A stretch of DNA of 38,563 nucleotides, from positions 1 to 38,563 of the forward strand of contig JAAUPF010000051.1 of the NCBI GenBank assembly GCA_012034575.1, written 5' to 3'. Position numbers and translations under genes: made by a program. The DNA comes from Richelia sp. CSU_2_1 (GTDB lineage Bacteria > Cyanobacteriota > Cyanobacteriia > Cyanobacteriales > Microcoleaceae). The notes under the pieces are model-generated. The model did no database searches, had not been told where the DNA came from, and saw nothing but the letters and a program-made list of their open reading frames with translations. Numbering within the stretch: position 1 is the first letter of the stretch; the number at the start of each line of letters is the position of its first letter. Shown in pieces: positions 18,829-28,353 of this stretch.

Positions 18829-18870
18829 TGCCGTGTCCCTACCATCGCCAACCGCCTTAGGGACACGGCA
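18829..18870. repeat. 13-bp perfect inverted repeat
   Basis: TGCCGTGTCCCTA at 18829-18841 is repeated in inverted orientation at 18858-18870 (TAGGGACACGGCA), with a 16-base loop. Flanking bases extend the similarity imperfectly. It is probably a short mobile or palindromic repeat. It lies in the open extension upstream of the membrane protein gene. Confidence 0.75.
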
Positions 18871-19142
18871 ATGTCCGCAGGTGTCAACTTAAAGCTGAAA
18901 TCATATAGCACTCTCGCTGTAACGCCGAATTCCACCAAAAAACCCGGTTCTTGCATGGCAATTTTTCCCATCAACCGCCATAATACTCTAAATTTACCGG
19001 ATAATCGGAGTTAACTCGAACCTCTTTGCTTAGCAAAACTTAATAATTTGCACAATCACAGAGGTGATAGTATACTACAGTAAGTCTGTCGTGTATTCGC
19101 AGTTAACGTAATTGTCAACTCCCAAAAGAGGTAAAAAATGTC

Positions 19143-20174
19143 ATGAGCATTACAATTCAGAACGTATCGAAACACTTTGGTTCCTTTCACGCGATCGACA
19201 ACGTGAGTTTGGAAATTAAAACCGGCTCGTTAGTTGCGCTGTTGGGACCTTCAGGTTCGGGGAAATCGACTTTGCTGAGAACAATTGCAGGTTTGGAACC
19301 GCCGGACGAAGGTCATATTTACCTGACCGGTGAGGATGCTACCCGGCAGTCAGTGCAAGAACGCAATATCGGTTTTGTGTTTCAACATTATGCTCTGTTT
19401 AAACACATGACTATCAAAAGAAATATTGCTTTTGCTATGGAAATTCGCAAAGTTCCTAAAGACTCAATTAGCAAGCGGGTTGACGAACTTTTGGAGTTAG
19501 TGCAATTAAAAGGTTTGGGCGATAGGTATCCTTCACAACTTTCAGGAGGCCAGCGGCAGCGGATTGCTTTGGCAAGGGCCTTAGCAGTACAACCGAAAGT
19601 GTTGCTATTAGATGAACCTTTTGGTGCGTTAGATGCTAAAGTTCGCAAAGAATTGCGATCGTGGCTGCACAAACTGCACAAAGAAGTGAATATCACCACA
19701 GTTTTTGTAACTCACGACCAAGAAGAAGCGATGGAAGTTGCCGACGAAATTGTCGTGATGAACAAAGGTAGAGTCGAACAAGTCGGCACTCCTGCGGAAA
19801 TTTACGACAAACCGGCAACGGCTTTTGTGATGAGTTTTATCGGGCCGGTCAACGTGTTGCCAAAGTCTGCTGGTTTGTTTGCGAACAACGTTACAGCGGC
19901 TCAAAATCATGGGGCTGCTCATTCTGAATTAGTATTTTTGCGCCCCCACGACGTGGAAATTCAAATTAAACCTGCATCTGGTTTTGCCGTAGCAAAAGTC
20001 AGTCGCATCATTCATTTAGGGCGAGAAATTCAAACCGAGTTAGAGTTAGAGTCAGGTCAAACCGTGACTGCTTACGTCAGTCGCGATCGCTTCGATTATT
20101 TAAAGTTACAGAGAGAGCAGCAAGTGTACGTCAAGCCCAAACAGGCGATGGTTTTTCCGGCTTATTCTATTTAA
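19143..20174 (+). CDS. cysA: Sulfate/molybdate-type ABC transporter ATPase CysA
   Basis: This 343-residue ATPase drives import of sulfate/thiosulfate in the CysPTWA type. All ABC motifs are present: Walker [11 protein letters not shown]-loop FVFQHYALF, signature [15 protein letters not shown], Walker [13 protein letters not shown] and switch [13 protein letters not shown]. Residues about 240-343 form the TOBE-like regulatory domain (LRPHDVEI...). Length is normal for CysA. The ATG at 19143 follows AAAAGAGG about 10 bases upstream; an overlapping ATG at 19138 is followed by a stop after one codon. The permease genes cysT/cysW and the binding protein are absent on both sides, so this ATPase is an orphan here. 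The next gene on the strand is cysK, a functional link through sulfur assimilation. Confidence 0.92.
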   Translation: MSITIQNVSKHFGSFHAIDNVSLEIKTGSLVALLGPSGSGKSTLLRTIAGLEPPDEGHIYLTGEDATRQSVQERNIGFVFQHYALFKHMTIKRNIAFAMEIRKVPKDSISKRVDELLELVQLKGLGDRYPSQLSGGQRQRIALARALAVQPKVLLLDEPFGALDAKVRKELRSWLHKLHKEVNITTVFVTHDQEEAMEVADEIVVMNKGRVEQVGTPAEIYDKPATAFVMSFIGPVNVLPKSAGLFANNVTAAQNHGAAHSELVFLRPHDVEIQIKPASGFAVAKVSRIIHLGREIQTELELESGQTVTAYVSRDRFDYLKLQREQQVYVKPKQAMVFPAYSI

Positions 20175-20280
20175 AATCAGCGGCAGGAGGTTACTCTAAA
20201 TTATATCGGGGATCTTCTATAAAACCCTATTAAATAGTTTGCATTCCATGTCCTAAATTTGAATCGGGAGAAATCCAATT

Positions 20281-21237
20281 GTGAAAATCGCTAAAAACGT
20301 TACCGAATTAATTGGCAGAACTCCTTTAGTTCAGCTAAATAAAATTCCCCAAGCCGAGGGAGTTGTCGCTACAATTTTAGCAAAATTGGAAGGGATGAAT
20401 CCAGCAGCTTCGGTGAAAGATCGCATTGGCGCAAGTATGATTCAAGAGGCAGAAAAGGCGGGGTTAATTCAACCGGGCAGAACTGTTTTAGTTGAACCGA
20501 CTTCGGGAAATACTGGAATCGCTTTGGCAATGGTAGCGGCAGCGAAAGGCTATAGTTTGATTTTAACGATGCCGGATACGATGAGTTTAGAACGTCGATC
20601 GATGTTGAAAGCTTACGGAGCTCAGTTAGAATTAACTCCAGGGCATGAAGGGATGTTAAGCGCGATCGCCCGTGCCGAAGAAATAGCAGAAGAAATCCCC
20701 GATGCTTTCATCCTGCAACAGTTTCGCAATCCCGCAAATCCGAAAATTCACCGGGAAACAACAGCGGAGGAAATTTGGGAAGATACAGAGGGTAAAGTAG
20801 ATTTTTTAGTAGCTGGAGTCGGCACCGGCGGCACAATTACGGGAGTTGCTGAGGTAATTAAACAGCGCAAGCCGAGTTTTAAAGCAATTGCGGTTGAACC
20901 AGCCAACAGCCCCGTACTTTCTGGAGGTAAAGCGGGCGCGCACAAAATTCAAGGAATCGGTGCGGGATTTGTCCCGGAAGTGCTGAAACCAGAGTTAATT
21001 GATGAAGTAATTACTGTTAGCGATGAAGATGCGATCGCCTGCAGTCGCCGTCTTGCCAGAGAAGAAGGATTGCTATCGGGAATCTCGGCTGGTGCGGCAT
21101 TATCTGCGGCGATTCAACTCGGCAAGCGTCCCGAAAATGCGGGAAAATTAATAGTTTTCGTGCAGCCTTCTTTTGGCGAACGCTACCTCAGTACGGTCCT
21201 ATTCAAAGACTTAGAATTGCCCGCGATCGACAATTAA
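20281..21237 (+). CDS. cysK: Cysteine synthase A (O-acetylserine sulfhydrylase)
   Basis: This 318-residue PLP enzyme makes cysteine from O-acetylserine and sulfide. It starts GTG at 20281 with a GGGAGAA box about 8 bases upstream. Family motifs are [10 protein letters not shown], the PLP lysine in ASVKDRIG, the substrate loop [11 protein letters not shown], the phosphate-binding [11 protein letters not shown] and GISAGAAL near the end. Length and motifs fit CysK rather than CysM or cystathionine beta-synthase (no CBS domains). It lies 106 bases behind the CysA gene and overlaps the convergent CadD-like gene by four bases at their stop codons. The neighbourhood thus pairs sulfate import, cysteine synthesis and a heavy-metal-type transporter, which makes sense if thiol supply and metal tolerance are linked (inference). 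Confidence 0.95.
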   Translation: MKIAKNVTELIGRTPLVQLNKIPQAEGVVATILAKLEGMNPAASVKDRIGASMIQEAEKAGLIQPGRTVLVEPTSGNTGIALAMVAAAKGYSLILTMPDTMSLERRSMLKAYGAQLELTPGHEGMLSAIARAEEIAEEIPDAFILQQFRNPANPKIHRETTAEEIWEDTEGKVDFLVAGVGTGGTITGVAEVIKQRKPSFKAIAVEPANSPVLSGGKAGAHKIQGIGAGFVPEVLKPELIDEVITVSDEDAIACSRRLAREEGLLSGISAGAALSAAIQLGKRPENAGKLIVFVQPSFGERYLSTVLFKDLELPAIDN

Positions 21238-21862
21238 ATACTGTTTTCAATCAAAATAAAGATGCCCAAGCCGATCGAGACCAAAGGAACAACAACCTTG
21301 CTATAGCGAGTCAAAATCAGGGCGATCGCTCTTTGTCTGGTCAACCAATAAGCTGCATAGCACCAAGCGCCTACAAGGACAAAGAAAACCATCAGAATAA
21401 TAGCTAAACTCGGTAAATCGCTGCTGGCAAACAGCGGCAAATAAATACCGATGTTGTCTCCGCCGTTGGCTGCAGTAACAGCAGCTACATTCAGGGTTTG
21501 GGGGTGAAATATATTGGCTAATTTGGATGCGAGTGAATTAGATTTTCGCTTGAATTCACTCGATACTGCTGGTAATTCATCCCCATCGTTTTTCGATCGA
21601 CTAATTGATTGATGCCGATAGCGATCGGCACTAAACCCAACAAACCGATCCAAGCTTTCGGCACAATTAAGCTGCCAAAAAAACCGGGCAAACTTGCAGC
21701 GACAAGTGCTGCAAATCCAAGGTATTTACCGACAAAGATCTGTCGGGGGCGGAAAGTATCATTTACCTGAGCGAAAAACAGTATCGAAATCACCAGATCG
21801 TCGATATTGGTAGCTGCAAAAGAGGTAATCCCGGCAATAATCGCTGCTGCAATCCAACTCAC
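21234..21862 (-). pseudogene. cadD: CadD-like cadmium resistance transporter, frameshifted
   Basis: Two overlapping frames encode one CadD-family membrane transporter of about 209 residues. The first (from 21862) begins SWIAAAIIAGITSFAATNIDD, the family's hallmark TNIDD, then RPRQIFVGKYLGF and KAWIGLLGLVPIAIGINQLVDRK. The second, from about 21590, continues NDGDELP..., NVAAVTAANGGDNIGIYLPLF and further membrane segments to 21234. Restoring one A to the A5 run (T5 at 21589-21593 on the plus strand) joins them as LVDRK-NDGDE. The intact product would have about five or six membrane segments and export or sequester cadmium (family knowledge). As read it is truncated after the third segment. The stop codons overlap those of cysK. 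Confidence 0.85.
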
Positions 21863-21956
21863 TCGCTGTTCCTGCTACTTTCCTAAACTTCCGGTTCGCT
21901 GGTGTTATTTCGGTTCGTAGTTATCAGGTCGTAGTTATCAGGCAAAAACCACAACC

Positions 21957-23228
<1,272 letters not shown>

Positions 23229-23583
23229 ATATCATTCCCTGAAAGCGGTATAATTGACCGGACAGCCGCAGACGATCCGGTCTGAACGTTAGTATGATTT
23301 TCGTTCCGAACATGGCTCTGAATGGGGGTCTGAACCGCAGAAAACGCAAGGTTCGATCGACCCTACACCCGAATTTTGTCAGGCGAAACATAGCAGGCAC
23401 CCCTGAAAAAATCTAATTTTTCAAGGACAATTATATTAAAGTTTCTGCTATAGATCGGTGCCGTCCGCAATATTACTAGCTTAATCAATAAATTTTTTAC
23501 ACAATTATCTGGCGATCGACATTTAGCATTACCCTGAATAACTGTTAAACTAATTGTGCCGCTTGAAATTATGCCTGCAAACA
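23229..23583. promoter_or_regulatory. Divergent gap between REC-EAL and SOUL genes
   Basis: This stretch should hold both promoters. No gene, repeat or defined box was identified. A 73-codon minus frame (23363-23584) shows no family-like features. Confidence 0.4.
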
Positions 23584-24108
23584 ATGTCAGCCTATTTACC
23601 TAGTGGATTCCCCGATCCCGCAACAATTGGAATCATAGAAATCAAGCAATACCCTCAGTACAGATCAGTTACCTACACCCACTCCGGCGATTTGCGAGCT
23701 GCAACAGGTGCTGCTTTCAATCCCTTATTCCAGCATATCAGCAACAACCAAATTGCTATGACAGCTCCCGTAGAGGCACGCTACAGGGCAATTGAAGGAC
23801 AAAGGGGCGCATTTTCTCACGCAGAAGTTTCGTTCCTCTATCCCGCCCCAAATATCGCGCCCACCAGCATCGGACCCGCTGTTGCAGTTACCGACACAGG
23901 GCCGATGACGGTTGTCAGCATCGGCGTGCGGGGCGCTTACACTTGGGAAAGTTACGAACAAAATCTCCAAAAACTTCAAGATTGGCTGAAACAGCATCCC
24001 GAATACGAAATAGTCGGGCCGCCGCGTCGCTTTTTTTATAATTCTCCGATGACGCTGGAATCTACTAAAATTAGCGAGGTACAAATTCCGATCGAACTTC
24101 GTTATTGA
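23584..24108 (+). CDS. SOUL/HEBP family heme-binding-like protein
   Basis: This 174-residue protein matches the SOUL family. It has the early EIKQYPQYRSVTYTHSGDL strand, a central segment with IAMTAPVEARY (the characteristic MTAPV), and the late SIGVRGAYTWESYEQNLQKLQDWL and PPRRFFYNSPMT. In eukaryotes members bind heme; bacterial members are less studied and share a fold with GyrI-type effector-binding domains. The ATG at 23584 is preferred over a GTG at 23554, since another ATG at 23572 is in a frame that stops at once and the family N-terminus is short. There is no signal peptide. Heme binding is not proven by the sequence. Confidence 0.82.
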   Translation: MSAYLPSGFPDPATIGIIEIKQYPQYRSVTYTHSGDLRAATGAAFNPLFQHISNNQIAMTAPVEARYRAIEGQRGAFSHAEVSFLYPAPNIAPTSIGPAVAVTDTGPMTVVSIGVRGAYTWESYEQNLQKLQDWLKQHPEYEIVGPPRRFFYNSPMTLESTKISEVQIPIELRY

Positions 24109-24149
24109 TAGCAACCATCGCAGAGGGTGCAGATAACAATAAACCGTTT

Positions 24150-24262
24150 AAGATATTTTTGCTTCCTGCTTCCCTCTTCCCTCTTCCTTCTTCCCTCTGA
24201 CTCCTTCTTCCTTCTTCCCTCTTCCTTCTTCCCTCTTCCTTCTTCCCTCTTCCTTCTTCCTT
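24150..24262. repeat. CTTCCTTCTTCC pyrimidine tandem repeat
   Basis: Units of the type CTTCCCT and CTTCCTT are repeated about fifteen times, ending at the stop codon of the convergent YjbQ gene. It is the complement of the purine arrays at 1855-1967 and 28147-28290. Confidence 0.85.
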
Positions 24263-24678
24263 CAACTGCCACTAACGTGAACTACTAATTCGCGGATGTG
24301 GCCTCGCTGGCGGTGTTCCCAGAGATAAATTCCCTGCCAAGTTCCTAATAATAACCTGCCGCGATCGATCGGGATTTGTTCGGAAGTATGAGTCAATGCA
24401 GTGCGAATGTGCGCCGGCATATCGTCGGGCCCTTCTGCATCGTGAATGTAATGCGGGCCTTCCGGTACGAGTTTCGCTAAAAAGTTTGCTAAGTCCCTCA
24501 GTACGTCGGGGTCGGCATTTTCTTGAATTAGCAAGCTGGCAGAAGTATGGCGCAAAAATAAGGTACAAAGTCCTGTTTTGATACCGGAATTTGCTACAGC
24601 ATCTTCTACTTTAGAATCGATCCGGCACAGGGATTTCCCTGCTGTTTGAATTTTGAGTATCTGTTGGTAATGAGACAT
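24262..24678 (-). CDS. yjbQ: YjbQ/UPF0047 family protein
   Basis: This 138-residue protein is a full-length YjbQ family member. The hallmarks are LFLRHTSASLLIQENADPDV, a long His/Asp-rich segment (YIHDAEGPDDMPAHIRTAL) and the C-terminal WQGIYLWEHRQRG. Members have been reported to have weak thiamin-phosphate synthase activity, and they are often annotated as a secondary thiamine-phosphate synthase; the true role is unsettled. It is cytosolic. The ATG at 24678 lacks a clear ribosome-binding site. It is convergent with the SOUL gene, separated by the pyrimidine repeat. Confidence 0.9.
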   Translation of the reverse strand: MSHYQQILKIQTAGKSLCRIDSKVEDAVANSGIKTGLCTLFLRHTSASLLIQENADPDVLRDLANFLAKLVPEGPHYIHDAEGPDDMPAHIRTALTHTSEQIPIDRGRLLLGTWQGIYLWEHRQRGHIRELVVHVSGS

Positions 24679-24924
24679 TCGATCGATTTTAGATTTGAGA
24701 TTTTGGATTTGAGATTGCGGAATTTAGGGATTTGGAGATTGAAGGGCGATCGTGAAATTTGCTACTTGAGATTTAGTTTGTACCAAGCTGTGCTTGGTAA
24801 CGCAGAACGGGGATGCTCTGTATCTAGTTTATCTCAAAAAACATTGCTCGATCGAGTGTAGGTAAGTTTTTATATCTTTTGGATGTGCGTCAAATATTTT
24901 GGCGAACTCGGCTCTATAGGTGTG

Positions 24925-24987
24925 GTGGGGGCGGGTTTTGATATCTTTTGAATTGCCTCAAAGATTGTTGGCGAACCCGCCCCTACG
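24925..24987. repeat. GGGGCGGGTT...AACCCGCCCC inverted repeat, copy 2
   Basis: The arms GTGGGGGCGGGTT and GAACCCGCCCCTAC face each other over about 38 bases, with ATATCTTTTGAATTGCCTC between. It is related to 11668-11726 and 29671-29740 and directly abuts MITE-like copy B. Confidence 0.7.
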
Positions 24988-24993
24988 ATAATT

Positions 24994-25095
24994 ATAACAA
25001 TCGCAAATGATTTGTAAATCTCTTGCTCCCGGACCTTAATCAGGGTCGGGCTGGGGTGGGGTCAAACAATTTATGAATGATTTGCGATCGCTATA
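24994..25095. mobile_element. MITE-like element, copy B
   Basis: This 102-base segment has ends TATAACAATCGCAAATGATT and, from the right on the other strand, TATAGCGATCGCAAATCATT. The centre GCTCCCGGACCTTAATCAGG and GGCTGGGGTGGGGT matches the inverted centre of copy A at 18091-18193. Arms are well conserved within each copy even where the two copies differ, which suggests conservation of the hairpin. Confidence 0.75.
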
Positions 25096-25150
25096 TATTA
25101 TTCCCCACCAACAATCGAAGATGAGAAATATTCAATTCGCAATCTCCCAT

Positions 25151-26251
25151 CTAAAATCCAAAATCTACAATCGCTTGCGCGATCGACTCCGTACCGTATT
25201 TATCCAATTTATCAGACAAGCGCGGCGGATTCAGAGGTTTGCGCAAAAATTCCCAATTCCCCTCAAAAAATTCAGCTTCAGTGATAATCTGATGTTCCGC
25301 ATAATTTTGCAAACCTGCAAGCAACACTGCAGCTTCTGCAAAACCTTCTCTCGTTAGAGAAATCATCGGTATTTCCAATCGCAAAGCGGTCGCAAAAGTG
25401 CTGTATCCCGGTTTAGAAATCAACCGCCCGCAGACAGGCATGATATCGACAGGGCGGAGTAAAACTGGCAGAGTTTTTGCAGCCGCCAACTCTTTAACTT
25501 TAATCAAATTTGGTAAATCGGGAGCGTCTCCATCGAAAGTGATAAATTGCCAGTCAGGAAATTGCTGTAAATTTTGATAGGGAATTGCTGCCAAACCCAA
25601 ACCGCCGAAAGTCATCAATGCTGTAGTTTCTGGGGGTGTTTTGATGCCTAAAATTGCGCGAATTTTATCTTCGCTGTAGCGGGGAGTGCCGCCAGTTAAG
25701 CCGACATCTTCTCTATTGGGAAAAGCCGACATCGGTTCGTGCAAAGGCAGGCGAAACAGTCGATCGCACTTGCCGAAACATTCGCCAATCCAATCAGCAA
25801 TTTCGGCAAATTCGCCGCCCCAATCTCGATAGATAAAATCCCATCCGAAATTGCTCATCATCCAGCAGGGAATGCCCGCAGCTTTAGCAATTGGCGCGAC
25901 TAAAGGAGGAATATCTGCCAGTATTAAATCTACCCGATTTTGTTTGATAAAATTGACTTCGCTGGCAATAAGCGAGTTTTGCTTTTTCTTGATTTCCCGA
26001 AGTTTTTCTAGCGTCAAGTTTAAATCCATGTTCAAACTGTCAGCTTGCACGACTCCGACATCAAAAGCGCGGGTGCGGTAGATGAAATCGCCTGTAATGT
26101 AGGATTCTAGCAACCAACGGGGTGCGGTTGTGGTGATAATTAGTAAAATTTCCGGGTTTAATTCTTGAATTTTTGCTGCTACGGAGGCGGCGCGGACTGC
26201 GTGGCCGAATCCGTGATTTGTGATGGCAATGTATAATGTTGGTCGAGACAT
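25151..26251 (-). CDS. GT-B fold glycosyltransferase-like protein
   Basis: This 366-residue protein resembles the UDP-glycosyltransferase/MurG type of GT-B enzymes, and also the N-terminal part of L-arabinokinase-like proteins. The N-terminal half has the glycine-rich acceptor loop (YIAITNHGFGHAVRAASVA) and VDLILADIPPLVAPIAKAAGIP. The C-terminal half has a donor-domain start (TALMTFGGLGLAAIP), a SKPGYSTFATAL loop matching the usual GG/PG-x-S/T-x-x-E-like donor site, and IPMISLTREGFAEAAVL. There is no signal peptide or membrane helix. Substrates cannot be told. The ATG at 26251 fits the family N-terminus. A heptamer TTTTGAG repeat lies just upstream (26268-26298). Confidence 0.8.
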   Translation of the reverse strand: MSRPTLYIAITNHGFGHAVRAASVAAKIQELNPEILLIITTTAPRWLLESYITGDFIYRTRAFDVGVVQADSLNMDLNLTLEKLREIKKKQNSLIASEVNFIKQNRVDLILADIPPLVAPIAKAAGIPCWMMSNFGWDFIYRDWGGEFAEIADWIGECFGKCDRLFRLPLHEPMSAFPNREDVGLTGGTPRYSEDKIRAILGIKTPPETTALMTFGGLGLAAIPYQNLQQFPDWQFITFDGDAPDLPNLIKVKELAAAKTLPVLLRPVDIMPVCGRLISKPGYSTFATALRLEIPMISLTREGFAEAAVLLAGLQNYAEHQIITEAEFFEGNWEFLRKPLNPPRLSDKLDKYGTESIAQAIVDFGF

Positions 26252-26267
26252 TATTCGGTAGTTTTGA

Positions 26268-26298
26268 ATTTTTAGTTTTGAGTTTTGAGTTTTGAGTT
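26268..26298. repeat. TTTTGAG tandem heptamer
   Basis: About four copies of GTTTTGA sit just upstream of the glycosyltransferase-like gene start, in the region where its promoter is expected. The same unit occurs in 18000-18090. Confidence 0.75.
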
Positions 26299-26378
26299 AC
26301 CAGTTGAGATGGAGTGAAAGCGCTTAACTTAATTTGTCCAGTACAGAATTAAAATTCGCCTGTTTGGTGTTGTCAATC

Positions 26379-26639
26379 TCAAGCTTTGTAAACATCTTTT
26401 CGATGCTTGCATTGCAATAGGAGAATGATGAGTTCTTTGTCTCGAATTTCATAACGAACGCGATAATCACCGATCCGAATGCGGTACTCATTGTCAGTGC
26501 CTTTCAGCTTGACTACTCCATCTGGGCGCGGGTTTTCAGCAAGTTGCAAAATCTTAACAGCGATACGATCGCAGACATCATCGGGCAGGGCATCTAGCTG
26601 CTTTTGTACAGCTTTAGGCGTCAGAATTGTGTAAGTCAT
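26379..26639 (-). CDS. relE: RelE/ParE-superfamily toxin
   Basis: This 86-residue protein is a typical RelE-like mRNA interferase. Features are an N-terminal strand (YTILTPKAVQKQLDAL), a basic helical segment, LKGTDNEYRIRIGDYRVRYEI with the conserved arginines that contact mRNA, and the C-terminal CKHRKDVYK, where basic residues and Tyr match the RelE active site. Length is normal (80-95). It overlaps its antitoxin gene by four bases (ATGA), the usual coupled arrangement. Expected role: ribosome-dependent mRNA cleavage when the antitoxin is degraded. A remnant of another small gene (DUF433) lies on the far side of the pair. Confidence 0.92.
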   Translation of the reverse strand: MTYTILTPKAVQKQLDALPDDVCDRIAVKILQLAENPRPDGVVKLKGTDNEYRIRIGDYRVRYEIRDKELIILLLQCKHRKDVYKA

Positions 26640-26875
26640 ATAGATTTATTTGCCCGCTCGGCCATGTATCGATCGAAAGTTGTGTAGTCTCCGGCATTGT
26701 AATCAGCTCGGGCAGCTTCAATTTCGGCAATGTCTTCTGGAGAATCTTCTTCTTTCTGGAATAATTCAGCTTCCAAAAATTCCCATATCTTGTATCTTTC
26801 AGAAATTTCCAGTGACGAAATAGCTTCTAGTAATGATTGAAATGAGATTTCTAATTTCACGGTATTCTCACTCAT
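26636..26875 (-). CDS. Antitoxin partner of RelE-type toxin
   Basis: This 79-residue acidic protein precedes and overlaps the RelE gene by four bases, as antitoxins do. It has a helical N-terminal half (VKLEISFQSLLEAISSLEISERYKIWEF) and an acidic C-terminal tail (EEDSPEDIAEIEAARADYNAGDYTTF) that should wrap the toxin. No ribbon-helix-helix or AbrB DNA-binding motif is obvious, so autoregulation may depend on an unrecognised N-terminal fold. A GGAGGA ribosome-binding site stands about 9 bases before the ATG at 26875. The family name is uncertain; the assignment rests on context and composition. Confidence 0.85.
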   Translation of the reverse strand: MSENTVKLEISFQSLLEAISSLEISERYKIWEFLEAELFQKEEDSPEDIAEIEAARADYNAGDYTTFDRYMAERANKSI

Positions 26876-26918
26876 CAGAATTTTCCTCCGCTTTTAATTT
26901 TATGTTTAGCATAAGTTT

Positions 26919-26981
26919 ATGACTGCAGCAATATCTGTTGACATCGGTACGCTCATTACACGCATTCCAGGTACAGGGTGA
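26919..26981 (+). pseudogene. DUF433-type N-terminal remnant
   Basis: A 20-codon frame reads MTAAISVDIGTLITRIPG before a stop. This matches the usual N-terminus of cyanobacterial DUF433 proteins, small proteins often in toxin-antitoxin contexts (typical start ...DIGTLI...R.PG followed by GGRP). The rest of the gene is missing. It is divergent from the RelE antitoxin gene. Confidence 0.55.
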
Positions 26982-27048
26982 ATATCCCCAGTTAAAATTG
27001 GTTGCGATCGCACTTAAGTCAGTCTCTCTATTGACTGCTGACTCACAC

Positions 27049-28140
27049 TTAAACTCGATCGATAATTTCTTTTGCCATTTCTTGCAAGGATACCACTCGA
27101 TCGGCCAAACCAGAATTAGCTACAATTCCCGGCATTCCCCAAACTACGCTGCTGGCTTCATCTTGAACTATTATTCGCCCTCCTGCTTCCCGAATTTGCT
27201 CGCAGCCGTGCAATCCGTCTTGTCCCATTCCCGTCAAAACTACGCCTAAAACACCCGCACCGTAAATTTTAGCAGCCGATCGAAACAATACGTCAACTGC
27301 AGGGCGGCAAGAGTTTTCCGGCGCTTCTTGATGGGTGCGAATTTGCACTTTAAATCCGTGTTTTTCCAACACCATATGATAGTCTCCCGGTGCGATCCAA
27401 GCAACTCCCGGTATTAGAATATCTCCTGTTACTGCTTCCTCTACTCGAATCTGGCATTTTTGCGTTAACCTCTCGGCCAAACGCTTTGTAAAAACTGGTG
27501 GCATATGCTGTACGATGACGATCGGCACTCGGAAATTAGCCGGAATTTCTCGCAAAATTGCTTCCAAAGCATTCGGCCCTCCCGTCGAAACTCCCACAGC
27601 TACAACTTCGACTTTTGGTTGAATATTTACTGCTGTTTTAGAAGCAATAAAAAGCGACTTACTTGGTACTGTAGTAATTGCTTTATTCTCGGTTTTTACT
27701 GCTGGAATTATACCCGATTTTTGCCAGCGATCGTCCCTGCAAAATACTTTAATTTTCGGAATTAACTGCTCGCGGACATTTTGCAGTGCTGCTTCCTTGC
27801 TCTTCATATTGCTAGGCTTAGTTACATAATCCGTAGCGCCAAGGGAAAGAGCTTCAAGAGTTGAATTAGCACCCAATTCTGTTAGCGCGCTAAACATAAT
27901 TACTGGAATATTCTTGTCCTGCTTGCGGATTTCGGCTAGGGTTTCCAAGCCGTTCATTTCCGGCATTTCTACATCCAAAACAATCAAATCTGGATGAACT
28001 TGAGAAATCTTTGCCAAAGCAATTTTACCGTTGGCGGCGACGCCTACAACTTCCAACTCCGGATCGCCTTCTAGGACGTTAGTTACTAACCGACGCACTA
28101 CTACGGAATCATCAACAACTAAAATTTTGATTTTGGACAT
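27049..28140 (-). CDS. cheB: Chemotaxis methylesterase CheB
   Basis: This 363-residue response regulator removes methyl groups (and deamidates Gln) from chemoreceptors when phosphorylated. The receiver (about 3-125) has VVDDS, Asp56 in IVLDVEMPEMNG and TKPS. A linker (126-175) leads to the methylesterase domain (about 178-360) with the catalytic triad Ser185 (GVSTGGP), His212 (VQHMPP) and Asp308 (GMGQDG). All catalytic residues are intact. There is no cheR or cheD anywhere in the window, so its methylating partner must lie elsewhere. The gene precedes the chemosensory genes on the same strand; a GAAGGCA repeat array fills the gap to the upstream REC-CheC gene. No clear ribosome-binding site precedes the ATG at 28140. 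Confidence 0.95.
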   Translation of the reverse strand: MSKIKILVVDDSVVVRRLVTNVLEGDPELEVVGVAANGKIALAKISQVHPDLIVLDVEMPEMNGLETLAEIRKQDKNIPVIMFSALTELGANSTLEALSLGATDYVTKPSNMKSKEAALQNVREQLIPKIKVFCRDDRWQKSGIIPAVKTENKAITTVPSKSLFIASKTAVNIQPKVEVVAVGVSTGGPNALEAILREIPANFRVPIVIVQHMPPVFTKRLAERLTQKCQIRVEEAVTGDILIPGVAWIAPGDYHMVLEKHGFKVQIRTHQEAPENSCRPAVDVLFRSAAKIYGAGVLGVVLTGMGQDGLHGCEQIREAGGRIIVQDEASSVVWGMPGIVANSGLADRVVSLQEMAKEIIDRV

Positions 28141-28146
28141 TTTTAA

Positions 28147-28290
28147 GTAGAAGGAAGAAGGAAGAAGGCAGAAGGCAGAAGGCAGAAGGAAGAGGGAAGA
28201 AGGCAGAAGGCAGAAGGCAGAAGGCAGAAGGAAGAAGGTAGGAGGCAGGAGAAAGAGGTTCGAGGGAAGAAGGCAGAAGGAAGAAAGAAG
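28147..28290. repeat. GAAGGCA/GAAGGAA purine tandem repeat
   Basis: Some twenty heptamers of GAAGGCA, GAAGGAA and variants fill the space between the cheB start and the REC-CheC gene stop. On the minus strand this is the pyrimidine-rich leader of cheB, so it may be transcribed. Confidence 0.85.
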
Positions 28291-28353
28291 AATACCGATC
28301 GTTCAGCTTTTGGATTGTTAGAATTTTGCGTTTAATTAGGTGGAGTTACTTGA

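Larger units (their letters stand above)
24679..25150. other. Gene-free stretch rich in repeats
   Basis: No gene was found. The stretch begins with AGATTTGAG/AGATTTTGG repeats (about 24689-24715), then holds the inverted repeat at 24925-24987 and MITE-like copy B at 24994-25095, described separately. TTTTGGCGAACTCGG near 24897 and TGTTGGCGAACCCGC near 24968 are partial direct repeats. Confidence 0.6.

Noticed and set aside
18729..18974. N-terminal extension of the small membrane protein
   Set aside because: It crosses the 13-bp inverted repeat element and has no conserved character; an internal GTG at 18728 fits better.
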